Part shown: positions 37,052 to 46,095 of the stretch, piece by piece
How positions within the stretch are numbered: the stretch's first letter is position 1
How the letters are laid out: every line of letters begins with the position of its first letter
NCBI RefSeq assembly: GCF_001999725.1
Contig: NZ_MDDP01000006.1
Location: forward strand, 86,099 to 150,098
Reading direction: 5' to 3'
Source: Cellulophaga omnivescoria
Lineage (GTDB): Bacteria; Bacteroidota; Bacteroidia; Flavobacteriales; Flavobacteriaceae
DNA length: 64,000 nucleotides
Notes under the pieces: model-generated
Told to the model about the DNA's origin: nothing
The model's input: only the letters and a program-made list of their open reading frames with translations
The model's database searches: none
Translations under genes and position numbers: made by a program

Positions 37052-38040
37052 AAAAAATAATATTCCCCCTGTTTTGTTTTTTTGTATTACTTACAGTTGC
37101 ACAAGAAAAACACATAACTGCCCACAGAACTGTAAAATTAATGGGCAATAGATTTGATTTTACCATTGTTGCTAAAGAAACAGCAACAGCAAATGCTTAT
37201 ATAGATGAATGTATTGCAGAGGTAAAACGAATAGAAAAAATAATATCTTCATGGGATGCAGAGTCCCAAACTACACAAGTAAATAAAAACGCAGGTATTG
37301 CCCCTGTAAAAGTTGCTCCAGAACTTTTTGGATTGGTAGAGCGTGCCATACAAATATCTAAAGTAACAGATGGAGCTTTTGATATTACATACGCTGCTTT
37401 AGATAATGTTTGGAAATTTAATATAAATATGGAGTATTTGCCTACAGATACTCAGGTTGCAAACTCAATTGCAAATGTAGGTTACCATAATATTGTTTTA
37501 GATAAAGAGCAACAAACTATTTATTTACCTAAAAAAGGAATGAAAATTGGCTTTGGAGCCATAGGTAAAGGTTTTGCGGCAGATAAAGTAAAGGAATTAA
37601 TGGTAAGCAAAGGTGTAGTTGGTGGTATTATAAATGCATCTGGAGATTTAACCACATGGGGAACACAAGTTAGTGGCAAAAAATGGCTTGTAGGTATTAG
37701 TAACCCTTTAGATGCAAAAAAAGTATTTTCTTGGTTACCAATTGTAGATTCTTCGGTAGCCACGTCTGGCAATTATGAAAAATACATCATTTTTAAAGGA
37801 GAAAAATACTCCCACATTATAGATCCAAGAACAGGTTGGCCTTCTAAAGGCGTAAAAAGTGTTTCCATTTTTGCAAAAAAAGCAGAATTGTGTGATGCAC
37901 TTGCAACATCAATATTTGTAATGGGAGTAGAAACTGGTATGTCTGTTATAGAACAACTAAATGGGGTAGAGGTTATTATTGTAGATAAAAACAACCAAAT
38001 ACATAAAAGTAAAGGCATTACCTTTCAAAATAATTACTAA
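37048..38040 (+). CDS. apbE: FAD:protein FMN transferase
   Basis: Exported enzyme of 330 residues that attaches FMN covalently to Thr/Ser of target proteins. It has a signal peptide (about 1-18), ISSWD, GAIGKGFAAD, INASGDL, SHIIDPRTGWP and DALATSIFVMG, the full ApbE set. Translation starts at GTG inside the thioredoxin stop. Two small exported proteins follow it and are candidates for modification. No NqrC or RnfG is in the window. Confidence 0.92.
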   Translation: MKKIIFPLFCFFVLLTVAQEKHITAHRTVKLMGNRFDFTIVAKETATANAYIDECIAEVKRIEKIISSWDAESQTTQVNKNAGIAPVKVAPELFGLVERAIQISKVTDGAFDITYAALDNVWKFNINMEYLPTDTQVANSIANVGYHNIVLDKEQQTIYLPKKGMKIGFGAIGKGFAADKVKELMVSKGVVGGIINASGDLTTWGTQVSGKKWLVGISNPLDAKKVFSWLPIVDSSVATSGNYEKYIIFKGEKYSHIIDPRTGWPSKGVKSVSIFAKKAELCDALATSIFVMGVETGMSVIEQLNGVEVIIVDKNNQIHKSKGITFQNNY

Positions 38041-38049
38041 TTTTAGACT

Positions 38050-38259
38050 ATGAGAAATTTTATACTTCTTTTTGGTTTAATAATAACCGCTACATCTTGT
38101 GTTACCGTAAAAGGTTATGATAAGGTTTACCTTAATGATGAAGAAATGACCCTTTCAGCAAAAAACATAGAACGTTATGAAACCAATTTTCAGGTGTATA
38201 GAGAGTCTGCTTCTGGTGCTAACGGTGGTAAAACAGGCGGTGGCTGTGGCTGCAATTAA
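38050..38259 (+). CDS. DUF4266 small lipoprotein with GGGCGCN tail
   Basis: 69-residue lipoprotein: lipid Cys C17 (TATSC), a short polar region (VYLNDEEMTLSAKNIERYE) and a Gly/Cys tail with C66 and C68 at the very end. ESASGANGG precedes the tail and partly resembles an ApbE target motif, but has Asn where Thr/Ser is modified. It sits 9 nt after apbE and 10 nt before the DUF3570 gene. The role is unknown. Confidence 0.85.
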   Translation: MRNFILLFGLIITATSCVTVKGYDKVYLNDEEMTLSAKNIERYETNFQVYRESASGANGGKTGGGCGCN

Positions 38260-38269
38260 AAATAAAATA

Positions 38270-39550
38270 ATGCAAAAGGTTTTTCTGCTATTAACGTTGT
38301 TATTTTCTGTTCTTATTTACGCACAAGAAGAAGCTACTTATACCAAACGTGTACTAGAAGATACAGAGGTAGATTTACTTTTTAGTTATTATGACCAAGA
38401 TGGTAAAAATGCAGCAGTAACTGGCGGCGAGGGAACACAAGAGCTAACAGACGTTACATCTACCATTGTTGTAAAAATGCCCTTAAATAATGATGATGTA
38501 CTAACTGTGGATGTTGGTATTTCTGCGTACACCTCTGCTTCATCTAGCAATGTAAACCCTTTTGATGGTGATATAACAAAAAGAACAAGTCCTTTTAACG
38601 CATCGTCTGGAGCATCAAAAAGTGATAAATTAATACATATTAAAACCAATTACGAACATAGCTCTAAAGACAGAAACAATATTATAGGAGCAAGTTTGTA
38701 TGCAGCTAATGAGTATGACTATAGTTCTCTTGGTTTGGGAGTAAATTATGCCTATTTATTTAATGAAAAAAACACAGAACTATCTATATCTGGGCAGGTA
38801 TATTTTGATACTTGGAAACCGCAATATCCGGTAGAATTAAGAGATGGTTTTTTTGATAGCAGAGTTACAGGTAACGGAACATACAGCCCTAATTTTACAG
38901 CATTTACAGATAAAAACAGAAACACATATGCTGTTTCTTTAGGCTTGTCACAAATACTGGGTAAAAAAGTACAAGGATCAATATTTGCAGATGTTATTGT
39001 GCAAAGCGGATTGTTAAGCACTCCTTTTCAGCGTGTGTATTTTGGAGATGTAAATGATTTTTATATTGATGATTTTCAACTAGCTGATGATGTAGAAATT
39101 TTACCAGACAATAGAGTTAAAATTCCAATAGGAGGTCGTTTAAATTATTATGTAAACGATGCTTTAGTGGTACGTACATATTACCGTTATTATGCAGATG
39201 ATTGGGGAATTAATTCTAACACAGCAAGTATAGAGCTGCCTATTAAGCTAAATACAGTTTTTACTGTATACCCAACCTACAGATTTTATAACCAAACTGC
39301 CGCAGATTATTTTTACAAAAAAGAAGAAGCTGTCTCTACTTTAGATTACTACACATCTGATTATGATTTAAGTAAGTTTATAGCTCACCAATATGGCGCA
39401 GGGTTACGCTACAAAGATATTTTTGCAAAACAACGTATTTTAGGCTTTGGTTTAAAAGCTTTAGATGTAAGAGGAACAATGTATAACAGAGATAACGGTT
39501 TAGACTCTTTTATTGTTAGTTTAGGAGCAACATTTGTTAATGTTAACTAA
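38270..39550 (+). CDS. DUF3570 outer-membrane barrel-like protein
   Basis: 426 residues with signal peptide MQKVFLLLTLLFSVLIYAQ, then many alternating strand-like segments with aromatic residues to a C-terminal SLGATFVNVN, as expected for an outer-membrane barrel. The ATG at 38270 begins the signal peptide; an upstream in-frame ATG at 38177 would overlap DUF4266 by 83 nt. Residues 111-116 (ASSGAS) resemble a flavinylation site. It ends the block of thioredoxin, ApbE and DUF4266 genes that co-occurs with it. Confidence 0.83.
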   Translation: MQKVFLLLTLLFSVLIYAQEEATYTKRVLEDTEVDLLFSYYDQDGKNAAVTGGEGTQELTDVTSTIVVKMPLNNDDVLTVDVGISAYTSASSSNVNPFDGDITKRTSPFNASSGASKSDKLIHIKTNYEHSSKDRNNIIGASLYAANEYDYSSLGLGVNYAYLFNEKNTELSISGQVYFDTWKPQYPVELRDGFFDSRVTGNGTYSPNFTAFTDKNRNTYAVSLGLSQILGKKVQGSIFADVIVQSGLLSTPFQRVYFGDVNDFYIDDFQLADDVEILPDNRVKIPIGGRLNYYVNDALVVRTYYRYYADDWGINSNTASIELPIKLNTVFTVYPTYRFYNQTAADYFYKKEEAVSTLDYYTSDYDLSKFIAHQYGAGLRYKDIFAKQRILGFGLKALDVRGTMYNRDNGLDSFIVSLGATFVNVN

Positions 39551-39640
39551 TAATTAGCTCTTTTTTCTTGTGATGACAGTTTTGTTGTTTATAAATCTTT
39601 AAAAATATCGTAAATTCGCAATCCAAGCGAAGCACGGATT

Positions 39641-40717
39641 ATGATTGACAAATTAAATATAGTAAAACAACGTTTTGATGAGGTATCGGATTTAATTATC
39701 CAGCCAGATATTATATCAGATCAAAAGCGCTATGTAGAGCTCAATAGAGAATACAAAGATCTTAAAAAGTTGTGTGACAAAAGAGAACTTTATCTAGAGT
39801 ACACCAACAATATAGAGGAAGCTAACGAAATTATTGCAGACGGTAGTGATGCAGAAATGGTAGAGATGGCAAAAATGCAGCTTGAAGAAGCCAAAGCAGG
39901 TTTACCACCTTTAGAAGAAGAAATTAAACTATTACTAATACCAAAAGACCCAGAAGATTCTAAAAATGTTGTGGTAGAGGTTAGAGCAGGTACTGGTGGA
40001 GATGAAGCTAGTATTTTTGCAGGTGATTTGTTTAGAATGTACACTAAGTATTGTGAGTCTAAAGGTTGGAAAACTAACGTTATAGATTTAAGTGAAGGTA
40101 CTAGTGGCGGTTATAAAGAAATTCAGTTTGAAGTTACTGGAGATGAAGTATACGGAACATTAAAGTTTGAAGCTGGTGTACACCGTGTACAACGAGTACC
40201 ACAAACCGAAACTCAAGGAAGAGTGCATACAAGTGCGGCAACAGTAATGGTATTACCAGAAGCAGAAGATTTTGATGTACAAATAGATCCTAAAGATGTA
40301 CGTATAGATTTCTTTTGTTCATCTGGTCCAGGTGGGCAGTCTGTAAACACAACATATTCTGCCGTACGTTTAACTCACGTACCAACAGGTTTAGTTGCAC
40401 AGTGTCAGGATCAAAAATCGCAACATAAAAACAAAGAAAAGGCATTTAGAGTATTACGTTCTAGATTATATGATTTAGAATTGGCTAAAAAGCAAGAAGA
40501 AGATGCTGCTAAACGTAACTCACAAGTTAGTAGTGGAGACCGTTCTGCAAAAATTAGAACCTATAACTACCCACAAGGTAGAGTTACGGATCATAGAATT
40601 GGGCTAACTCTTTACGATTTGCAGAATATTATAAATGGTGATATTCAAAAAATTATTGATGAATTAAGACTTGTTGAAAATACAGAGAAACTAAAAGAAG
40701 CATCTGAAATTTTCTAG
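39641..40717 (+). CDS. prfA: Peptide chain release factor 1
   Basis: Terminates translation at UAA and UAG. The 358-residue protein has the GGQ motif at 231-233 ([16 protein letters not shown]), [12 protein letters not shown] and [14 protein letters not shown]. Full length, with no programmed frameshift (that would point to RF2). Confidence 0.96.
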   Translation: MIDKLNIVKQRFDEVSDLIIQPDIISDQKRYVELNREYKDLKKLCDKRELYLEYTNNIEEANEIIADGSDAEMVEMAKMQLEEAKAGLPPLEEEIKLLLIPKDPEDSKNVVVEVRAGTGGDEASIFAGDLFRMYTKYCESKGWKTNVIDLSEGTSGGYKEIQFEVTGDEVYGTLKFEAGVHRVQRVPQTETQGRVHTSAATVMVLPEAEDFDVQIDPKDVRIDFFCSSGPGGQSVNTTYSAVRLTHVPTGLVAQCQDQKSQHKNKEKAFRVLRSRLYDLELAKKQEEDAAKRNSQVSSGDRSAKIRTYNYPQGRVTDHRIGLTLYDLQNIINGDIQKIIDELRLVENTEKLKEASEIF

Positions 40718-40845
40718 TAAAACATAATTCTAAAAAAAGAAGAGATTTTGTAAGTTGATATATTGATGAATGAAGAAGTTCTGATTCAAAAAAAATCAAT
40801 TGCAAAATCTTTTTTTATACACTTAAGTCAAAAAATAATACACAA

Positions 40846-41667
40846 ATGACAACAGAACAGTTAGTAGCGCAAATACACAAGAAAAAGTCTTTTTTATGTA
40901 TAGGTTTAGATGTAGACATAACTAAAATTCCGGAACATTTATTAAAGGAAGAAGATCCTATTTTTGCCTTTAATAAAGACATTATAGACGCTACCCACCA
41001 TTTATGTGTAGCTTATAAACCTAATACCGCTTTTTATGAAGCATATGGTATAAAAGGTTGGATGGCTTTAGAAAAAACAATTAAATACCTAAACACCAAT
41101 TATCCAGAAATATTTACAATAGCAGATGCTAAACGCGGGGATATTGGTAATACATCTACAATGTATGCTAAAGCATTTTTTGAGGATTTAGCATTTGATT
41201 CTGTTACTATTGCGCCATATATGGGAAAAGACTCTGTAGAGCCTTTTTTAGCCTTTAAAAACAAGCATACTATACTTTTAGCCTTAACATCTAATGCTGG
41301 TGCTTTTGATTACCAAACAAAACTTGTAGATGGTAAAGAGTTGTATAAGCAAGTTTTAGAAACATCTAAAACGTATAAAGGAGCAGAAAACTTAATGTAT
41401 GTTGTAGGAGCAACAAAAGCAGAGTATTTGTCTGAAATTAGACAAATAATACCAAATAGCTTTTTGTTAGTGCCAGGAGTAGGAGCCCAAGGAGGTAACC
41501 TTGCAGATGTTTGTAAATATGGGATGAGTAGTAATGTAGGTTTACTAATAAACTCATCTAGGGGTATAATATATGCAAGCAGCAATTTAGATTTTGCTAA
41601 AGCCGCAGCAGAAAAAGCATTAGAGTTACAAGAACAAATGCAAGTAGAACTAGAAAAACTATACTAG
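40846..41667 (+). CDS. pyrF: Orotidine 5'-phosphate decarboxylase
   Basis: Last step of UMP synthesis. This is the longer (type 2) form of 273 residues, with [28 protein letters not shown], the catalytic [10 protein letters not shown] and [10 protein letters not shown]. Its final 9 nt overlap the end of a converging small gene. Confidence 0.95.
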   Translation: MTTEQLVAQIHKKKSFLCIGLDVDITKIPEHLLKEEDPIFAFNKDIIDATHHLCVAYKPNTAFYEAYGIKGWMALEKTIKYLNTNYPEIFTIADAKRGDIGNTSTMYAKAFFEDLAFDSVTIAPYMGKDSVEPFLAFKNKHTILLALTSNAGAFDYQTKLVDGKELYKQVLETSKTYKGAENLMYVVGATKAEYLSEIRQIIPNSFLLVPGVGAQGGNLADVCKYGMSSNVGLLINSSRGIIYASSNLDFAKAAAEKALELQEQMQVELEKLY

Positions 41668-41853
41668 TTTTTCTAAAGTTTTTCTAGTTTTAGTTGCTTT
41701 AACCTGTAAAAACTCGGCTAATTTAGTGTTGCTGTTTCCTATTTGTGCAGCCATCTCAATAAAAGAGTTGTATCTGCGTTCTAATAAAGAAATCATATTT
41801 TCTTCGTTAGTTAAAGGAGTAGTTGTGCCTACTTTGCAATATTGATTTTTCAT
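41659..41853 (-). CDS. Small hypothetical protein (64 aa)
   Basis: Predicted soluble protein starting MKNQYCKVG, with a central amphipathic helix ([18 protein letters not shown]) and a basic C-terminus. The ATG at 41853 is preferred over an upstream start at 41907. Nothing is recognised. It converges on pyrF with a 9-nt overlap. Confidence 0.6.
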   Translation of the reverse strand: MKNQYCKVGTTTPLTNEENMISLLERRYNSFIEMAAQIGNSNTKLAEFLQVKATKTRKTLEKLV

Positions 41854-42052
41854 AGCTAATGTTTTGTTCTTTACAAAGATACGTTTCAAATTGTGGTTTT
41901 GGTTCACTAATAAAGTGGTGTATGGCTAATAAATTGGTAATTTATCTTTTTTTTAACTTTAATTACTGAAAATCCTAACATTGTGATACAAACAATACAT
42001 ATAATTCATATTTTTACGCACTTATTACGTCATCAATCAATACAAAAATATA

Positions 42053-42832
42053 TTGCTTAACTACACAACTTATAGACATAAAACTTCAAAAAAATGGGTT
42101 ACGTTTATACACGGAGCAGGAGGTAGTTCTTCAATCTGGTTTAAACAAGTAAGAGCATTTAAAAGCAAGTTTAATATTCTACTAATTGACCTTAGAGGAC
42201 ACGGCGGGTCTAAACATAGTTTTAAAGATGTGTACGACAAAAAATACACCTTTAATTTTTTAACTGAAGATATTGTTCAGGTTTTAGAATTTGAAAAAGT
42301 TGATAAATCGCACTTTATAGGTATTTCTTTAGGAACCATTTTAATTAGAAATCTTGCAGAAAACTATCCAGATAGGGTAGAGAGTATGGTTTTGGGTGGA
42401 GCCATATTAAAGCTAAACTTTAGATCACAGGTTTTAATGCGTTTAGGAACCATTTTTAAGTCTGTGGTACCTTATTTATGGTTGTACAAGTTTTTTGCTT
42501 TTGTAATTATGCCAAATAAGAACCATAAAGAATCTAGATCTCTTTTTGTACGTGAAGCTAAAAAATTATATCAAAAGGAATTTATACGCTGGTTTAAGTT
42601 AACTGCTGATATAAACCCATTATTGCGTTTTTTTAGAACTAAAGATATTAAGATACCTGCTTTGTATATTATGGGGCAAGAAGATTATATGTTTTTACCT
42701 TCTATAAAAAAAGTTGTAAAACAACATACAGCTTCAGAATTGGTAGTTATAGAAGATTGCGGACACGTTGTAAATGTAGAACAGCCAGACATTTTTAACG
42801 AGAAAGTGATAAATTATATAGCATCGTTTTAA
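42053..42832 (+). CDS. Alpha/beta hydrolase
   Basis: 259-residue serine hydrolase with oxyanion loop FIHGAGGSS, nucleophile elbow GISLG, likely acid in GQEDYM and catalytic His in CGHVVNVEQP. No signal peptide. Translation probably starts at TTG since no ATG is near. Substrate unknown; the fold covers esterases, lactonases and thioesterases. A terminator follows. Confidence 0.85.
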   Translation: MLNYTTYRHKTSKKWVTFIHGAGGSSSIWFKQVRAFKSKFNILLIDLRGHGGSKHSFKDVYDKKYTFNFLTEDIVQVLEFEKVDKSHFIGISLGTILIRNLAENYPDRVESMVLGGAILKLNFRSQVLMRLGTIFKSVVPYLWLYKFFAFVIMPNKNHKESRSLFVREAKKLYQKEFIRWFKLTADINPLLRFFRTKDIKIPALYIMGQEDYMFLPSIKKVVKQHTASELVVIEDCGHVVNVEQPDIFNEKVINYIASF

Positions 42833-42854
42833 ATACAAACTATTACAAAAAATA

Positions 42855-42878
42855 AAAACCGGTGCTCCCACCGGTTTT
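42855..42878. terminator. Terminator after hydrolase
   Basis: AAAACCGGTG (42855-42864) and CACCGGTTTT (42869-42878) form a 10-bp stem with a 4-nt loop. The 170 bases beyond it hold no visible gene. Confidence 0.85.
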
Positions 42879-43049
42879 AAACTAACTAACTCAAAAAAAT
42901 ACTAACTCAATTTTTTTACAAAAATCGAAAATTTTGTAATATCCACGGTTAACTAAACATTAATAATAAGTTAGATAACTCGTTTCATATTTACATAACG
43001 TCCTTATTTTTAGATTATTGTAAAGTTGTAATAAAAATTAGTAATATTT

Positions 43050-43754
43050 TTAATCTTGTAAGGCAAATACTTTCTTAAGAAGATCTGTAGACCTAGAAGA
43101 TACTTTATTTCTTATTTCTTTTTCTTCAACAGCAATCATAGTAAAAACACCTTCTAACGCCTGTTGTGTAACGTAATCTGTTAAATCTGGATTAACAGGT
43201 TGTACTAATGGAATATTGTTGTATTTAGTAATTAACTGCGTCCAAATTTTATCTGCGCCAACTTTAGAAAAAGAGTTTTTAATTACAGGATTAAATTTGT
43301 TATAAAGTGCAGTTTCTGTATTTGCAGTTAAATATTGTGTAGCAGCATTGTCTGCACCAACTAAAATATTTTTAGCGTCTGTAAAACTCATATTTGTAAT
43401 AGCATCTACAAAAATAGGAGTAGCTTCGCCTACAGCATCTTCAGCAGCTCTGTTAATAGCTTTTAAACCTTCATCTGCTAAGTTGCCTAATCCAATTTTA
43501 CGCAAAGTGTTGTCTACTTTTTGTAATTCTTCTGGTAATAAAATTTTTACCAGTTCATTTTTATAGTAGCCATCTTCTAATGTAAGTTTACTAACTTGCT
43601 TTTGTACACCTTGGTTAAGAGCAGCTGTTAGGCCATTAGCAATTTCTTGGTTGCTTAACACCGCGCCGCTTTGTGGTAATTGATTTACTACTTGTTGTAA
43701 CTCTGCACAACTAACTAAGTTAAATAGAACAATTACCAAAAGTAATTTTTTCAT
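43050..43754 (-). CDS. DUF4197 lipoprotein
   Basis: 234-residue exported protein with lipid Cys C16 (NLVSCAEL). The remainder is alpha-helical and follows the DUF4197 pattern (ALNQGVQKQVSKL, GYYKNELVKILLPEEL, AAEDAVGEATPIF, ALEGVFTMIAVEE). No activity is known to me for this family. Confidence 0.82.
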   Translation of the reverse strand: MKKLLLVIVLFNLVSCAELQQVVNQLPQSGAVLSNQEIANGLTAALNQGVQKQVSKLTLEDGYYKNELVKILLPEELQKVDNTLRKIGLGNLADEGLKAINRAAEDAVGEATPIFVDAITNMSFTDAKNILVGADNAATQYLTANTETALYNKFNPVIKNSFSKVGADKIWTQLITKYNNIPLVQPVNPDLTDYVTQQALEGVFTMIAVEEKEIRNKVSSRSTDLLKKVFALQD

Positions 43755-43850
43755 AATATAAATGGTTTGTGTTTGTAATGTACCTTTTTTAGGTACTGCA
43801 AAAGTACTAAAAGCCTTGAGTTTTTTACTGTATTTAGTCTTTTTTTAACC

Positions 43851-44453
43851 TTAATTGTATAATCTTATTATTTCACCATTACGTTTACCTTTTACGCTTC
43901 TTACGTAAGCACCAACAAGTTTATTCATTGGTGTTGGCATATTTCCAGGAAAAAAATCTTTGTACTTTTCATAAGCATCTTCTACTACATTGGCAGATAC
44001 CGCATTAACTCTAATACCGTTTTCTATTTCTAAAGCTACAGCCATAACAAAACTATGTATAGCTCCATTTACCATTGCTGCACTAGTTGTTTTAACAACA
44101 GGATCATCTGCCAAAATACCAGTAGTTAATGTTATAGAACCATTTTTGTTTACATAATTTTGGCCAATACGTACAAGGTTTACTTGTCCCATAAGTTTAC
44201 TATTAAGTCCAATGCGGTAGTCTTCTTCAGTTAATTTGGCAAATGTATCCCATTTTGCTTCACCTGCAATGGCTATAATTGCATCTAGTTTTCCTGTTTT
44301 GGTAAACATTTTTTTTATAGAGGTGCTATTTGCAATATCAACAGTTACATCTCCGCTTGTTCTACCAGCAACAAGTACTTCTGCTTCATTTTTAAAATGT
44401 GCTGTTACTTTTTTACCAATTGTTCCATTACCTCCAATAATTAAAATTTTCAT
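43851..44453 (-). CDS. Short SDR-family oxidoreductase
   Basis: 200-residue Rossmann protein with ILIIGGNGTIGKK and LDAIIAIAGEAKW. It is shorter than classical SDRs and the YxxxK motif is not obvious (TTGILADDP and TSAAMVNGAIHSF occupy the region). It is 16 nt from the small membrane protein gene and downstream of an ArsR regulator, so the three may form one unit. Substrate unknown. Confidence 0.8.
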   Translation of the reverse strand: MKILIIGGNGTIGKKVTAHFKNEAEVLVAGRTSGDVTVDIANSTSIKKMFTKTGKLDAIIAIAGEAKWDTFAKLTEEDYRIGLNSKLMGQVNLVRIGQNYVNKNGSITLTTGILADDPVVKTTSAAMVNGAIHSFVMAVALEIENGIRVNAVSANVVEDAYEKYKDFFPGNMPTPMNKLVGAYVRSVKGKRNGEIIRLYN

Positions 44454-44469
44454 ATCAACTTATTTAAAA

Positions 44470-44733
44470 TTATACATTTCTTTTTTTACTAGGCGTATTG
44501 TTTTTTCGATTTTTATAGATCGTTAATGTAGCTATTATGCTCCATAATAAATTGGTTACAAATGGTGGAATTGCATTGTAATAGTAGCAATTTAGAGCAA
44601 TAAAAAGTCCGCCTATTAAATTAAGGTACTTTCCGTAGTCTATGTATCTTTTATTTTCTAAAAGGGTAAGTGCATAAGCCAAAATAATAAAAGCAGAGCC
44701 AGACCAACCTAAAATATCTATTACGGGTTTCAT
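44470..44733 (-). CDS. Small membrane protein, CBU_0592-like
   Basis: 87 residues with three hydrophobic segments (GWSGSAFIILAYAL, LNLIGGLFIALNCYYY, VTNLLWSIIATLTIY) and a basic tail. The layout resembles CBU_0592-domain proteins, a SemiSWEET-like group. Function unknown. Confidence 0.75.
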   Translation of the reverse strand: MKPVIDILGWSGSAFIILAYALTLLENKRYIDYGKYLNLIGGLFIALNCYYYNAIPPFVTNLLWSIIATLTIYKNRKNNTPSKKRNV

Positions 44734-44792
44734 TTTCTTATGTTTTTATATCTATATATCTATATATGTCTATATGATTATGTAAAAAAATA

Positions 44793-45095
44793 CTAACTAA
44801 TAAAGTTAACATACTCTTTAATTGTTTTTTCATTGCGCTTAAAATAAGCCCATTTACCGTGTTTGGTAAGTATTAATAGTCCGCATTTTTCCATATTTGT
44901 TAAATAGGTAGATATTGTAGACTGAGACAAACCAGATTTTTCTTGTATATAGGTAACACAAACCCCATCATTAAAATGTTTTAGCGTTTCGTGAGGCGGA
45001 AAATTCGCTTCAGGTTTTTTTAACCACTCCATAATTTGCATTCTGGTTTGGTTAGACAAACATTTTCCTATTTCTGTAGCCAATTTGATATTCAT
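44793..45095 (-). CDS. ArsR-family winged-helix regulator
   Basis: 100-residue DNA-binding protein: CLSNQTRMQIMEWL, recognition helix LSQSTISTYLTNM and wing LTKHGKWAYFKRN. No typical metal-binding ELCVCDL motif is present, so the signal is probably not a metal. It heads the run of small genes toward 43851. Confidence 0.85.
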   Translation of the reverse strand: MNIKLATEIGKCLSNQTRMQIMEWLKKPEANFPPHETLKHFNDGVCVTYIQEKSGLSQSTISTYLTNMEKCGLLILTKHGKWAYFKRNEKTIKEYVNFIS

Positions 45096-45156
45096 ACTTC
45101 AAATATATCTATAATTCTAGATATATAAAAATGATAAATTAAGTTTAACCAAATTT

Positions 45157-46044
45157 TTAACAAATAGGCTCCCAGTAATTTGCGTGTAGTAAAAAGTTTT
45201 TAAACGTAATAGTTTTAGGTTTATCTCCTTTTTCTTTTATAAAAAATGCAGCTTTTTCTTTATCCCAGCCTAAAATTATATAATTATGCTGGATGTTTAC
45301 ATAAGCTTGGTAAATGTTTTTTAACTCTTCAAAAATACCAGCTAATTCTTTAGAGCTACTAAAATCATTATCAGTAATACTAGTATTTATAATCTTTAAG
45401 TCTTGTTTGGCAATGCTATCAATATTACCAGATATTAAATAATCTATAGTTTTACTATTTGATATGCTACTTACTATTTTTTTTAAGTTTGATATAGATT
45501 TTGGTGTAGCATTGTTTTGACTGTAACCATACACCCAAGCACTATTTTTATTAACATTTAAACCTAGCGGAATAAGCTCTGGTGTTACTTTAATATCAGT
45601 TCCTTTTATAGGAATTTTAAAATTTAAATAATAAGCAGGATGTTTTAAAAATGGAATTATTTGTGAAGATGAAAAAGTGCTAAAACCAAAATTATTTGGT
45701 AAAATTTGTTCCATTTCTTTATCTGAGCTCACATTTTTTGTCCAACTACAAACGTTTTCATTTGTTTTTAACAGAGTATAATTCTTGTTAGCATCTTTAA
45801 ACACTGCAACTACAGCGCTGCAGTAACAACCACAAGTAGGGTATGTGCCACAAACTTCTAAATAACCATTTTTGGTGTCTTCTATAATTTCTAAATTGTT
45901 TTTATCTTTTTTATTTAAATTCTTAAAATTTGAAAAACAACTTTCTACGTTTTCCCAAAGTAAATTTTTTAACTCTTTATGTTCTTGCGCCCAAATACAA
46001 TTAGATAATACTAAGAAACAAATTGTAAAAACATATTTTTTCAT
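45157..46044 (-). CDS. Exported hypothetical protein
   Basis: 295 residues with a clear signal peptide (about 1-19, ending CIWAQ) and four Cys in the N-terminal part (VCGTYPTCGCYC, ENVCSW), perhaps in disulfides. No family recognised. It has no close neighbour partners. Confidence 0.72.
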   Translation of the reverse strand: MKKYVFTICFLVLSNCIWAQEHKELKNLLWENVESCFSNFKNLNKKDKNNLEIIEDTKNGYLEVCGTYPTCGCYCSAVVAVFKDANKNYTLLKTNENVCSWTKNVSSDKEMEQILPNNFGFSTFSSSQIIPFLKHPAYYLNFKIPIKGTDIKVTPELIPLGLNVNKNSAWVYGYSQNNATPKSISNLKKIVSSISNSKTIDYLISGNIDSIAKQDLKIINTSITDNDFSSSKELAGIFEELKNIYQAYVNIQHNYIILGWDKEKAAFFIKEKGDKPKTITFKNFLLHANYWEPIC

Positions 46045-46095
46045 ACACCAAAGTTTAGTTGTTGTAATTTATTTAAATATAACAAATTAAAGTCA

